From the NCBI GenBank assembly GCA_015680685.1, contig MNCI01000921.1:362075-426074 (forward strand): a stretch of 64,000 nucleotides of DNA, read 5' to 3'. The notes under the pieces were generated by a model that saw only the letters and a list, made by a program, of their open reading frames with translations, did no database searches and was not told where the DNA came from. Below are positions 11,716-21,440 of this stretch, one piece after another (the first letter of the stretch is position 1; the number at the start of each line of letters is the position of its first letter). This DNA is from Gnetum montanum (lineage: Eukaryota; Streptophyta; Gnetopsida; Gnetales; Gnetaceae). A program made the translations under genes and the position numbers.

Positions 11716-14251
11716 AACCGTATGCGTTAAACTCTGTTGTTGGATTGAAGGGTGCTCCGAAGCCTTATTTGTTGAAGGAGCGTTTACAGACTCAACCGCT
11801 TATGGTTGTGAGAGCTTGTCTAGGCTTTTGGTTTTGAAGAAAGGTCTTCTCTTCTTGCAGTTGTCAAAACCAGTAGTGGGTTAAAGGTTTACAGCTCTCG
11901 TAGCATTACGTTGCTGTGATTGAGTGGGGAGTTCCCCTTGCATTGTTGGAGCAGGAGGTATTGGAACTAATCGTGCGAGAGAGGCGTATGGATTTGGAGG
12001 ATGGTATGGATGTGGAGCATCTCCCGAAGGAGAAGGGTCCTTCTAAAATACTCCCAAACTTGGTAGTAACATTATGGAGTTGCGTGACCCATAGAGTCAC
12101 TTGGGAAAACCGACTGCTGCACGTAGTAGCCATAAGGATCTTGTTGCCGGTAAGGGTATTGTTGTCTAGGCGGTGGCATCTCCCATGACTGCGGGTGTTG
12201 CCATTGCTGATGCTACCTAATAGGTTGTGGTAGAGTTCTGCTTGGCTAATACGTTAATAGTTGGTGGAACTGCCTTGGGTTACCTTGGGGATAAGGTAAC
12301 CTTCGGGGTGCCTGCCGTCTACTAAGTCTCAGGTTGAGTGCATACACCCCAGACTCTTGTAGATGTGAGATTATTGGGCAACATCCCTTAGGATGGTCAT
12401 ATTGGTAGATCTCACATCCACTATCATTGTCTGTGTCCAAATCCACAACCTCATCGGTGATGTTCATTTTTCCCTTACCTTTGTCACGTGCATGGCCTGA
12501 ATCTCTCCACTTTTTCTTATCCTTGTCACTACTTCGTTCCTCCTTAGATTCCTCTACAATTTTTAGGACAGTTTCAATTTTACTATCTAAGGAGCTCCAT
12601 ATTTTATCTACCTTAGCCAATACTACCATTGTTAGCTTTTGAAGTGGCAAGGTTTTTCTATTCACCAACTCCTTAAGTGGTGACTCATCCTCTTTATCGT
12701 AGAATCTCACTCCCTTCTTTTGGAGGGGAGAATCATGGTTATATTCTTCCACGCTTTCTCTTTTCCATAGCTCCCCTTCTTCTTTAGCTACTTACTCTAA
12801 CAATCAATGAATTTCATGGGATCTAAGTTTTGATAATCTCCATTGGGCATAAGTCCCAAGGGTTCTCTTGGTTTCATGTCTTAGCCCATCTACAAGGTGG
12901 CGGAGTTGATCCCATTGTGCGTAAACATGGCCCGGGCAATGATGTAGAAATGTGTAGTAGCAGCCCATGGTAGCATCCAAGGATTCATGAGTACCCTGCT
13001 TCCATCCTTGGATCTGCTTACACAAGTTAGACACTCTGGAGTACGTTTGGTATTTATTGTTGAACAACTCTAGTATCGTACTCCATCTCCTAATGGTTTC
13101 TAGTTCTAAGGACTGGTACAAACTCTCTGCTTTCTTTATGAGTGTCCTACGAAATAACTTTAATTTCTACCACTCATTTTCTATGTTCTACAAGGCACAG
13201 GCATCGTGGAATGCCTGTAAATGATTTTGTGGATTAGCGTTATATCCCCTTTGAAGCGTGGGATATTGTTCATGTCTAATCTCTTGATCCGACTATCTTT
13301 TTGATGCCTTGTAGGTATTCTCATTGCCTCTGTAATATCTAACATACTTAAGGTGACAATTAGGGGTTCATCATGATCATCTCTCTCATGATGTCTATGA
13401 TGCCTACGTGTTTCCCTACTTTCCCTTCTACCATGCCTAGGCTCTCTAGACTGCCCTCATCCTCTCTCTTGACTCTCTCGTCGAGATCTCTCATTTCACT
13501 TACCCTTATCCTCACTATTATGCTCTTGATGACTGTGCCCTGATGTGGAAGGAGAGGGTGAATGATGTGATGAAGGGGAAGAAGAAGGAGAACCATCACC
13601 ATGATGATGTTTCTTACCTTCTCTTCGATGGCTATAGCCCTGATCGTGATGACGATCAGAATGCCCATCCTTATCATGTGTTTTCATTCCCTCAGTGAAT
13701 AGTTGGAGTTCACGGGGATCAAAACCAAGGTTTTGTATCATGGAGCATAGGTTCTAATACCCCACCTCCTCACTATCATTAGGAGGAGGAACATCTTTCG
13801 ATAGAGAACCTATTATAAGTGGTTCACCATCTCCTATTTTACTTAGGACGTGTGGGACCCCTTTGCCCTTCAACAATGTATGGTGGCTCTCCTGCCTCGA
13901 GTCCCTTAGACATTGCACTACTGTGGGATGGTAATTCCTTATGTCATAATCTTCTACAACGTATTCAGTGTATAATTCCATCATGCCTATCTATGCAAGA
14001 GCATGAAGAAGCATGTTGGGGACTGCACGATTTGGAGGTAACACTATGTTACCTTGCAAATCTCTCCAACGCAGTTGTTCATCCTGATGGAGGATAAAGG
14101 TAAAATTAGGTATATACTCATTGGGATGAGTATATACCACCTGATATTGTTGAGGAACTGGCAGATTTTGATTATGTATTTTAGACTGCCGACTGTTTCT
14201 TGTATGATCCCTAGGTGGTGAAGTGCTCTTATGAGAAGAAAAAGAAGACAA
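11716..14251 (-). pseudogene. Internal 1 gag remnant (Retrotrans_gag core and degenerate zinc knuckle)
   Basis: The likely start is at 14251 (MSSFSSHKSTSPPR). A His/Ser/Arg/Glu-rich segment follows (13741-13380). The gag core is at 13240-12804: SRVSNLCKQIQGWKQGTHES, then GLRHETKRTLG, aligning with RVSTLRKQIQ and GLCNETRETLG in internal 2. A degenerate knuckle near 12400 reads YDHPKGCCPIISHL, and a Q/P/Y-rich linker leads into the protease. Gag forms the particle and packages RNA. The frame changes near 13741, 13360, 13130 and 12780 and has stops, so it is a pseudogene. The gag start lies about 120 bases inside the primer site, as expected. Confidence 0.8.
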
Positions 14252-14374
14252 TGTGTCTTATTCGATGTGCTGATTAACCATTATATAAATTTTTTTAATT
14301 AACCCTAATGGTTCATTTAAGCTCCCAACGATGTGGATAATTTCCTATGTTGTACTTAGCACACAAACACTTAG

Positions 14375-14392
14375 TCCCTGGCAACAGCGCCA
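14375..14392 (-). promoter_or_regulatory. Primer binding site, tRNA-Asp type, internal 1
   Basis: The minus strand reads TGGCGCTGTTGCCAGGGA, one base inside the LTR2 end. The complement of the plant tRNA-Asp 3' end is TGGCGCCGTTGCCGGGGA; there are two mismatches, both transitions. Athila elements are known for tRNA-Asp priming. Confidence 0.82.
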
Positions 14393-14393
14393 A

Positions 14394-15172
14394 TGATGAG
14401 TGGCAAGGTACCCCTACACTCAACCATACGAATATGAGTGTTACACGTATGATTTGGTAGAACTCCATAGACTAAGTGCCTACATGCCTTATGGAACACT
14501 TAAGGTTAATCATTCATTGTCTTCCCAGACTTACTTGTATTTGTCATGGTTGTATCGTTAAGTAAGTTTGAGGTATATGATTTTTATATCTTTTTTATTT
14601 TATCTCCTATGCTGACAAGGTGAAGATTGAAGAGACTAATTAACTAACTAAGCCTTAATTAACCTAGCATCAGTATTTATTCCCACTTACCATTCACATC
14701 CTAAATCGATGCAACCTTGGTTACCAAATGCTAGTCGTTGCTAGGATCACCAAGCGTAACGCATGTTCTCGAAGTGGTTATACTGAATGCACTTTACTAG
14801 GAGAGAAGGGTTGAGAGAGATTTAATTACTAATAAAGCATTTAAATGGTAACCAATAAATAACAGTAAATAAAATCCTAATTAGCCTATTCCATGCAATG
14901 CAAGGTTTATCCAAGAAGTTCATATTTATTTTCGTACACAAACTTGTGTTCAGGTACAATACTTGCTCGAATAAAGATTTGTTCACTTTGGAGCTCCTAC
15001 TGCGAGCACATGGAAATTATTCTATCTTTGGAGAGGTAAAACTGCCAGAGTTTCACTATGGTCTAGGCCTAGAATAAGAAACAAGGGAGAGCCACCTCTT
15101 ATTATAGACTTGGCGGTGCACCACAATATCACGTACGCGATATCACAGCCCATGCGATATCGCATGCCATCA
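14394..15172 (-). repeat. LTR2, shared by internal 1 (as 5' LTR) and internal 2 (as 3' LTR)
   Basis: It begins TGATGAGTGGCAAGG and ends GCCATCA on the + strand. A primer site lies on its left side and a purine tract (minus-strand GTCATGGAGGTA, 15173-15184) on its right, so the same LTR serves both neighbours. The TATA region is mutated (about 15098-15107). Three GATATC-type motifs occur at 15125-15166, fewer than in LTR1 and LTR3. It also holds the family's paired motif GGTTACCAAATGCTAG and AGGATCACCAAGCG. Confidence 0.87.
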
Positions 15173-15439
15173 TACCTCCATGACGGAATAAAAAATTGTC
15201 CTTGAGTTCCTTACAAAATATTGGGATATTATGGGATTATTGACTCAAAATGAAACTAATGGGATGACATGTGAACGAATGGCGTGTACCTCCTCCATCG
15301 AGAGGGTTCAATTTTCTCTGGCTAAACGGCTCATGTCACGGTTGACCCAGATGAATTGTTCTTGTAATTAATGAAAGTGTTCATCAAGAACATTCTTTTT
15401 CTTTTCTATAGTGGTCAACCAAAGATTTTTGGTTGCAAG
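15173..15439 (-). other. Internal 2 polypurine tract and 3' tail
   Basis: The purine tract is at 15173-15184. Up to about 15265 the sequence matches 8973-9060 of internal 1, so it is element 3' sequence and not flanking DNA. This is the evidence that internal 2 is joined to LTR2 without an intervening target duplication. Confidence 0.75.
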
Positions 15440-17021
15440 CTATTTATTTTCTTCTTGCAAGGCTTTGAGTGCCTTAAGATGCGCATGAGTTTGCGCTTGT
15501 GCTGCGGAGGCATCCCAAATAGCCTTCTCCTTTTCATCCACCATCCTTTTATTCTCATCTATTAATTTGGTGAGCTGCTTAGTTTTAAAGTTTTCTAGCT
15601 GGTCGATGGGAACAAATTGCAAAGGGTCTCGCTGTGTTACTTGTAAGGCCACGAGCTGCTCTTGTAGTTTCTGCACTTTAGCTTCAGCATGCTCTGCCCT
15701 TACTTCTATTAAGACTAACTTCCCCTTTGTGGAAATGAGGTCTGACTGAATTGCTGTTACATCCTGAGGGATGTCAAATAGGGACGTCATTACTTGCCCT
15801 ATTTGAAGCAATCTATCAAGCACATCCTCATGTTCTGCAGGAGTCATTGAGGTTCCGGCCAAAGTTTGAGCATCCTGTGCTCTTGAGAGATCTACTAGTG
15901 GCACAACAGGTATGTTGAAGGATTCTTTGATGTGGTCTACAACCACATCTACAGCTCCTGTGGCATTTTGGTGTTGCATGACCACTGCAGTGGCCCCTTC
16001 ACCAGTCTCTAACTGCACCTGGAAAGATGTTGCATTTCTTAAGATTTGTTGTGACCATTTACTTTCCCCTCCTCCTGTGTGAATGGATACTTCCCTCCTT
16101 TTGTGATCCAACGAAATAATAGGCTACCTGGCATCATCGATGGCACAGAAGAGGTTTGTGTTATCACAACTTCCCCAACTGACCATCTCAGCAATGGCCC
16201 TAAGATGGCTCATCAATGGTCTGTAGTCTTACGACGGTGGTGGCTGATCCTGGCCTATGCTAGGCCTTACTTCCTATTGTTGGCTAGGACCCATGGCTGG
16301 AGGTTGACTGGGTCTAGCCATATGTTCTTCTTCTTATTTTGGTCCTAGCTCTTCACCAGTGCGTTTTCTTAGAGCTGGTGCCTTTAGTAATTCAGCATAT
16401 GAAGTAGTTTGGGCTTTTTGGAGGACATCATTGGTGTATCCTCGAATACTAGAACGTTGTTAAAGCTTTCTGATAAGACAGGGGAAAGGCAGCACCATCT
16501 TCCCTATCTTTCATTCTTCGAACCACCTCAAGATCTCTGTCAAATATAGATGGGGTAGGTTAGCGTTAACCTTTCCCATCAACACTGCACATCCTCTGGC
16601 TACATACGTGGATATTCTTTTCAAGCCTTTTGTGGGGAAGAGGTGATATGTCCCAATTTTGAAGTAAACCCTCTCTTCCATTGTCAATTCACCAAATGCT
16701 TTATCTCTGCCATAAGCCTTCTCCAACCAATCCTTTTGCACATCGGGGTCTGAATGGGTGGATAACCGAGCAACCTGGGGCCATGTATTCAGAAGGTTTA
16801 ACACTTTCAAAATGGCCTGCGTAGAGAAGTCAACTATCATACCATAAATATTCACAGTGGCACCTTGCTCCCTATTGTGCCAAAATTGGTATGTCTCTCC
16901 TAGGTACCAGGCATTGCTTTTAGAGAGGATAGGCCATAAGGGAGACCCTTTAAGGTGATCCCTAACGGCCTCAGGAGTGAACTCTACAAATGATTCAAAG
17001 TTCAATTCCACAAAACACACA
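15440..17021 (-). pseudogene. Internal 2 extra ORF: plant-mobile-domain-like plus coiled coil
   Basis: From the assembly gap downwards the frame is open to 16511: FTPEAVRDHLKGSPLWPILS, then QGATVNIYGMIVDFSTQAIL, then YHLFPTKGLKRIST and ARGCAVLMGKVNANLPHLYL. This follows the pattern of the putative plant transposon protein domain (Transposase_32 type). 16510-16112 is a linker with FPCLIRKL, YTNDV and a proline-rich part. 16111-15440 is open for 223 codons and is a coiled coil (ISTKGKLVLIEVRAEHAEAK, then LQEQLVALQ). It has the same order as element A 5566-8389 and is far better preserved. It lies in sense with gag, in the env position. Its function in the element is unknown, and the N terminus is lost in the gap. 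Confidence 0.78.
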
Positions 17022-17477
17022 NNNNNNNNNNNNNNNNNNNNNNNNNNNNNNNNNNNNNNNNNNNNNNNNNNNNNNNNNNNNNNNNNNNNNNNNNNNNNNN
17101 NNNNNNNNNNNNNNNNNNNNNNNNNNNNNNNNNNNNNNNNNNNNNNNNNNNNNNNNNNNNNNNNNNNNNNNNNNNNNNNNNNNNNNNNNNNNNNNNNNNN
17201 NNNNNNNNNNNNNNNNNNNNNNNNNNNNNNNNNNNNNNNNNNNNNNNNNNNNNNNNNNNNNNNNNNNNNNNNNNNNNNNNNNNNNNNNNNNNNNNNNNNN
17301 NNNNNNNNNNNNNNNNNNNNNNNNNNNNNNNNNNNNNNNNNNNNNNNNNNNNNNNNNNNNNNNNNNNNNNNNNNNNNNNNNNNNNNNNNNNNNNNNNNNN
17401 NNNNNNNNNNNNNNNNNNNNNNNNNNNNNNNNNNNNNNNNNNNNNNNNNNNNNNNNNNNNNNNNNNNNNNNNNNNNN
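17022..17477. other. Assembly gap of 456 N
   Basis: The run of N separates the extra ORF from the gag linker of internal 2. The protease, RT and integrase are absent from the sequenced part. A gap of the stated length could not hold them, but gap lengths are often nominal. Confidence 0.95.
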
Positions 17478-19200
17478 GGTTGAGGATGGCAAGGATTAAT
17501 AAATGGAAGATGAGGATCCTTGCATGTTGGAAGAATTGGAACTTGGCCATACTTACCCTGTTGGGTTTCACACACTAGGTTATAATAAGCATAGTGGGGC
17601 AATTTATATGATGTAGTTCCCGGATAATGAGTTGACCCACTATGATGTTTGTGACCGTTAGATGGTATGCAAGGATTAGGTGGTCACTCTCCATGTCTAT
17701 GTTCATTGGGCTGTATGGTTGTTGGAGTGTGAGTTGGTGGCCCTGATGAAGTTACATAGACATGAAGATAAGGGTGCACCACAATGTGGGACTTGTGCTG
17801 GGTTGGAAGATGCAGTGGCCTTGGAATGGTGTTGTCCCTTCTTACGGCTGTGTTTAAAGAAAGGACGCTTTTGATGTTGAGGAGGCTTTTCACTACTGTT
17901 AGTAGTAGTAGCACAAGTGTCGTTCATGGGTTGTTGTTGTGGTGCAGGCACCTTAGGAACAATTGGTGGCAAGATAGAAGGAGGGAAAGGATGAGAATGT
18001 TGAAAGTTAGGAGGTGTATAAGATACACAATGTGGTGGTTATGTTGGAGGCATAGGTTGATAGTATTGTGGAGAATAGTAATGTGGTGAGATAGAGTATG
18101 TTGGCCTAGTTGGAGAAATAGGATGTTGAACAAGATAAACATTCGAGTTCGGATGATATGAAGGGTGTCTTTAGTCTAAGGGTGGATTCCCCCATGACTG
18201 GGGTTGTTGCCACTGTGATCGAATATAGTATCTCTGTATGAACTCTGGATATAATGTGTTTCCCCAATGCTCATATAAATGTGACAAGATTGGGCATTGG
18301 CCCTTGGGGTGATCGTACAGGAAAATGTTGCATTCATATGTATGATTGGTAGTTGAGCTCTTATTTTCCTTATCCCTTCTTTCCAATTGTCTACTATTTC
18401 ATCCTGCTTCTTGGGTTTTCAAAACTTTGTCTCCAATGATATCGATGAATTCTCCACACTTTTGATACATCCATTTCAACATCTTATTGATATTTGCCTC
18501 AGCTTCTTCTAATGTTTGTTGTATTGGCAAAGATGATGTCTCCACCTTGAGATTGGTTGATTTCTCCTTTTTATGATCATGGACCTTTGTTAAGTTGANG
18601 ATTTGATGAGTTCGTAGTTCATATAATTGACCTTGGGCATACATTCCTAAGGTTTCTCTTGTTTCATTACATAGCCCATCAATGATATGGTACATTAGCC
18701 TTTCCTTGGAAAACCCATGGCCTGGATAGTTGTTTAACAGTGCATAATATCTTTCTAAGGCCATGTCCAAGGGTTCATGTTGTTCTTGTTTCCATCATTG
18801 GATTTGTTTCCTCAAGGTTGACACTCTTGCGTAAGTTTGATATTTTTCGTTAAAGACTTCTACCATTGTTAATCAATGTCGTATTGAATTTTGTTTTAAT
18901 GATCGATACCATACTTTTGCTTAGTCAACGAGTGTCATGGGAAAGAGCTTAAGTTTTTGCCAACCATTATCAATGTTTTTCCATGTGTAGGCATCGTAGA
19001 AGGCTTGTAAATGTTGATGCAAATCTAAGTCATAGCCTCTTGAAAAAGTAGGGAAGTTTTTTAAATCGAGCCTGGGTAGACGACTCTCTTTACGATGCCT
19101 ATGTGAAATTCGAATAGCCTCTTGTATTTGCATTAAGCTTGTAGTGGCTAGTAGGGGTTCATCGTCATCCTGTAAGTCATGCTTTTGTGTGTTGTAATGA
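17478..19200 (-). pseudogene. Internal 2 gag remnant
   Basis: Gag is readable downwards from about 19200: MQIQEAIRISHRHRKESRLP, LDLKNFPTFSRGYD, WQKLKLFPMTLVD, then AKVWYRSL, RVSTLRKQIQ, ERYYALLNNYPGH and GLCNETRETLGMYAQGQLYE. This is the Retrotrans_gag pattern and aligns throughout with internal 1. The degenerate knuckle is at about 18330-18290 (YDHPKGQCPILSHL). A Q/P/S/H-rich linker follows to 17700 (PKVPAPQQQP). One unknown base (18599) and several stops break it. The two gags are clearly different copies, not a recent tandem duplication. Confidence 0.8.
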
Positions 19201-19457
19201 CATTGTTTTTGTTCATGTTTATAAGAAACCCCTACCTCGGGTTGCGTACTCTAATCTTCATCGTTATATAGTTCGTTGGTTCTCCAATGAACTTCCTCAC
19301 TAAGTGTGGCATTATTGTAATATTGTATGAGAGGCATTGTTGTGAAATTTTGTGTGAATTTATGTGACTTTTTATAATTACTTCTTTCTAAGAGATATAT
19401 CATTAAGTCCTTTACAGTGACCTTGTATAATGTAACTAATCTAGATAACTAGCACCG

Positions 19458-19475
19458 TCCCCAGCAACAATGCCA
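19458..19475 (-). promoter_or_regulatory. Primer binding site, tRNA-Asp type, internal 2
   Basis: The minus strand reads TGGCATTGTTGCTGGGGA, one base inside the LTR3 end. It differs from the expected tRNA-Asp complement at four positions, all transitions. Confidence 0.75.
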
Positions 19476-19476
19476 A

Positions 19477-20343
19477 TGATGAGTGGCAAGGTACCCCTAC
19501 ACTCAACCATACAAATACGAGTGTTTTCACGCGCGATCCAGTCGAACTCTGCAGATGGAATAGTTGTGGAACCTAGATAGTTATCCTTAGGTTGTAGTTC
19601 GCTGTCTTCCCACCTAGACTAGTATTATCTTTGTCATGTATGGTTTACTCCAAAGTGAGGTGTATGATGGGTTTCCTAATCTAATGCTACTTCTAAAGGA
19701 AATAGAAAGTAAGATTAACTAAGCTAGGAGGAAAAGGGTAAGAGAATCTAAACTAGCCTAAGTGTGATGAGCATCCATTCCTTGATTATCTGTATACATC
19801 TTGGACTTCATGCATGACTACCACTGGGATTACCAAGTGCAGATCCTAGGTACACTACTGGGTTACCAAGTAGTTACACTTAAATGCTCATAATCAAGTC
19901 ATACTCATTCTACGGTTTAACATGAGATAAGGGGGAAAGAGACTAATTAGGAAAGTAATAAATAACAATTAAATAAATAAATAAACAAAGTGAATGCTGC
20001 AATGATGAAGTAATCTCGATCTTTATTGCTGGTCATGTGCGTGTCCAAGTACATCACACTCGAATAAAGGATGCCATACAATTACATTCACCACACTGTG
20101 GGCATACATGGGAAAATAATCTATCTCTGGACGGATCAAACTGCCAGAATTTTGCTACTGTCTAACTCTATATTCTAATTTTTTAACAAGGGAGAGCTGC
20201 CTCTTATTTATAGAACTGGCGGCAGACTGCGATATCACGTACACGATATCGCAAGGGACGACACGATATCGCGTATGCAATATCGCAAGGGATGCGATAT
20301 TGCGTATGTGATATCATGGCCTATGCAATATCGCATTCCATCA
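19477..20343 (-). repeat. LTR3 (5' LTR of internal 2)
   Basis: It begins TGATGAGTGGCAAGG and ends CATTCCATCA on the + strand, directly followed by the CCATC duplication. The minus-strand TATA box (CTATAAATAAG) is at about 20203-20213. Seven GATATC-like motifs lie at 20228-20337, the most of the three LTRs. It is more diverged from LTR1 and LTR2 than they are from each other, so it came from a different element copy. Confidence 0.87.
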
Positions 20344-20348
20344 CCATC
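20344..20348. repeat. Target site duplication of the array, right copy (CCATC)
   Basis: Identical to 8385-8389. Beyond it element A resumes. Confidence 0.85.
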
Positions 20349-20573
20349 AGAGGAAATGTGGTTGTCATTTTTTTTTGGTGTTCAATGTTGTTGTCCTAAA
20401 CACCACAAGTTTGTAATGTTTGTAAATCCATACACTTGGGCACTTAGTGTGTATTTGTGTTTGTGCATGTTAGTAGTTAGTCAATAATCCAATATCTTTT
20501 CAAAGCCTTATAAGAAACTTATTTTTCTTTTTTTTTTTACTTGAGGATGAGTTTTCATTTAGTTGTGGAGGTA
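20349..20573 (+). other. Element A 3' tail and polypurine tract
   Basis: The sequence continues the extra-ORF tail interrupted at 8389 and becomes non-coding. The motif ACTTGAGGATGAG followed by GTGGAGGTA (20565-20573) sits directly before the LTR start TGATGAG at 20574. The same block, inverted, precedes LTR1 and LTR2. The GAGGA(T/C)GAG plus purine tract is a common plant Ty3/gypsy signature. Confidence 0.75.
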
Positions 20574-21440
20574 TGATGAGTCACATCATGGATTACGTTA
20601 ACAAGGCCTCATTGATGTGGCTAGGTCGATGTATGATTTGATGCATTAATGTGACCTTGTTGATGTAGTGTCATTTTCACCTATAAATACATGCTTAGCT
20701 GCCATGTTTATGACATATTTTTCATAGTTGTAGTGGAGATCTTGTAGTTTTCTTACTTGAAAATTAGAATATTTTTCTGAGTGCCCATAGTAGGAGTCAA
20801 AGAGTGTACAAATCTTTATTCAAGCACTATTGTACATGAACACGATAGTGGGTGTAGTAATAAAGACAAGCTTTTTGATAAACCTTGCAGCAATTTGAAA
20901 TAGATTAATTATTTCCTTTATGAATTTAATATTTTAAGAAATTTTCTTTAATATTTAAAGTAATTAAGTAATTAGGATAAATTAATCTAGATTAAATTGT
21001 GATTAGTTAAGCACATAAGTACAACCACTTTGAGAATATGCTTGGCGCTTGGTAATCCTAGTAATGCTTAATGTTTGGTAACCCAGTAGTGTTAAATGTG
21101 TTCAGGATGTGTACAACAAGTGGGAATGGATGCTTACGCTTGGATTAGTTAAATACTAGCTAGTTAGATTAAATAAGAAATTAAATATATTTAATTCTTC
21201 ATTCTTAGGTAACTTGGAACATTAAACATAGAAATCATAAAAATCATATGCCTCAGTTGCACTTAACCATACCTTTACATTTCACAAGTGTAATTAGGAA
21301 GACAATGATTGTAATAGTTAGTTTCACTTTCTAGAGACTAGTGTACTTAGAAGGCTATAAGTTCATGGAATTCAATTAGATCATGTATGAATGCTTAGTG
21401 ATTTGTATGGTTGGGAGTAGGATATACTCACTGCTCATCA
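20574..21440 (+). repeat. LTR4: 3' LTR of element A
   Basis: It starts TGATGAGTCACATC after the polypurine tract and ends GCTCATCA. TATA box CTATAAATAC is at 20681-20690. Shared with the array LTRs are the paired phrases TTGGTAATCCTAGTAATG and TTTGGTAACCCAGTAG (21050-21095) and the terminal GTATGGTTGGGAGTAGG. The U3 start differs: it lacks the GATATC motifs and has TTGATGT-type repeats instead. If it is the true end, ACTAT (21441-21445) should be the target duplication, with its partner outside the window. Confidence 0.8.

Larger units (their letters stand above)
8390..20343 (-). mobile_element. Tandem LTR array (LTR-internal-LTR-internal-LTR) of non-autonomous Athila-like units
   Basis: Three LTRs of one family in the same orientation (8390-8959, 14394-15172, 19477-20343) share two different internal regions, and only the outer ends carry a CCATC duplication. 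Each internal region starts, on the minus strand, with a tRNA-Asp-like primer site (14375-14392 and 19458-19475) and ends at a purine tract beside the next LTR. Internal 1 keeps gag and protease; internal 2 keeps gag and the extra ORF. Neither has RT or integrase. The LTR ends are related to the LTR of element A (GCTCATCA against ACTCATCA at the 3' end), so the array inserted into a relative. LTR-LTR recombination between two copies is the simplest origin. Confidence 0.88.
1..21440 (+). mobile_element. Element A: Athila-like Ty3/gypsy retrotransposon, 5' end outside the window, interrupted by a nested array
   Basis: The order seen on the + strand is protease, RT, RNase H, integrase, spacer, extra ORF, polypurine tract and 3' LTR, which is the order of plant Athila elements with an env-position ORF. 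The RT box reads FMDDF and the protease reads LGLVEDI, both Athila-like. The element is split at 8389/20344 by a minus-strand array carrying a CCATC duplication; removing the array and one duplication rejoins the extra ORF to its tail and LTR. The 5' LTR, primer site and gag lie before the window. Stops occur throughout pol, so it is defective. Lineage assignment is by recognised motifs, not by a tree. Confidence 0.85.

Noticed and set aside
16977-17499. Long open frames across the run of N
   Set aside because: They are artefacts of translating unknown bases. Only the sequenced flank above base 17477 and below 17022 carries information.
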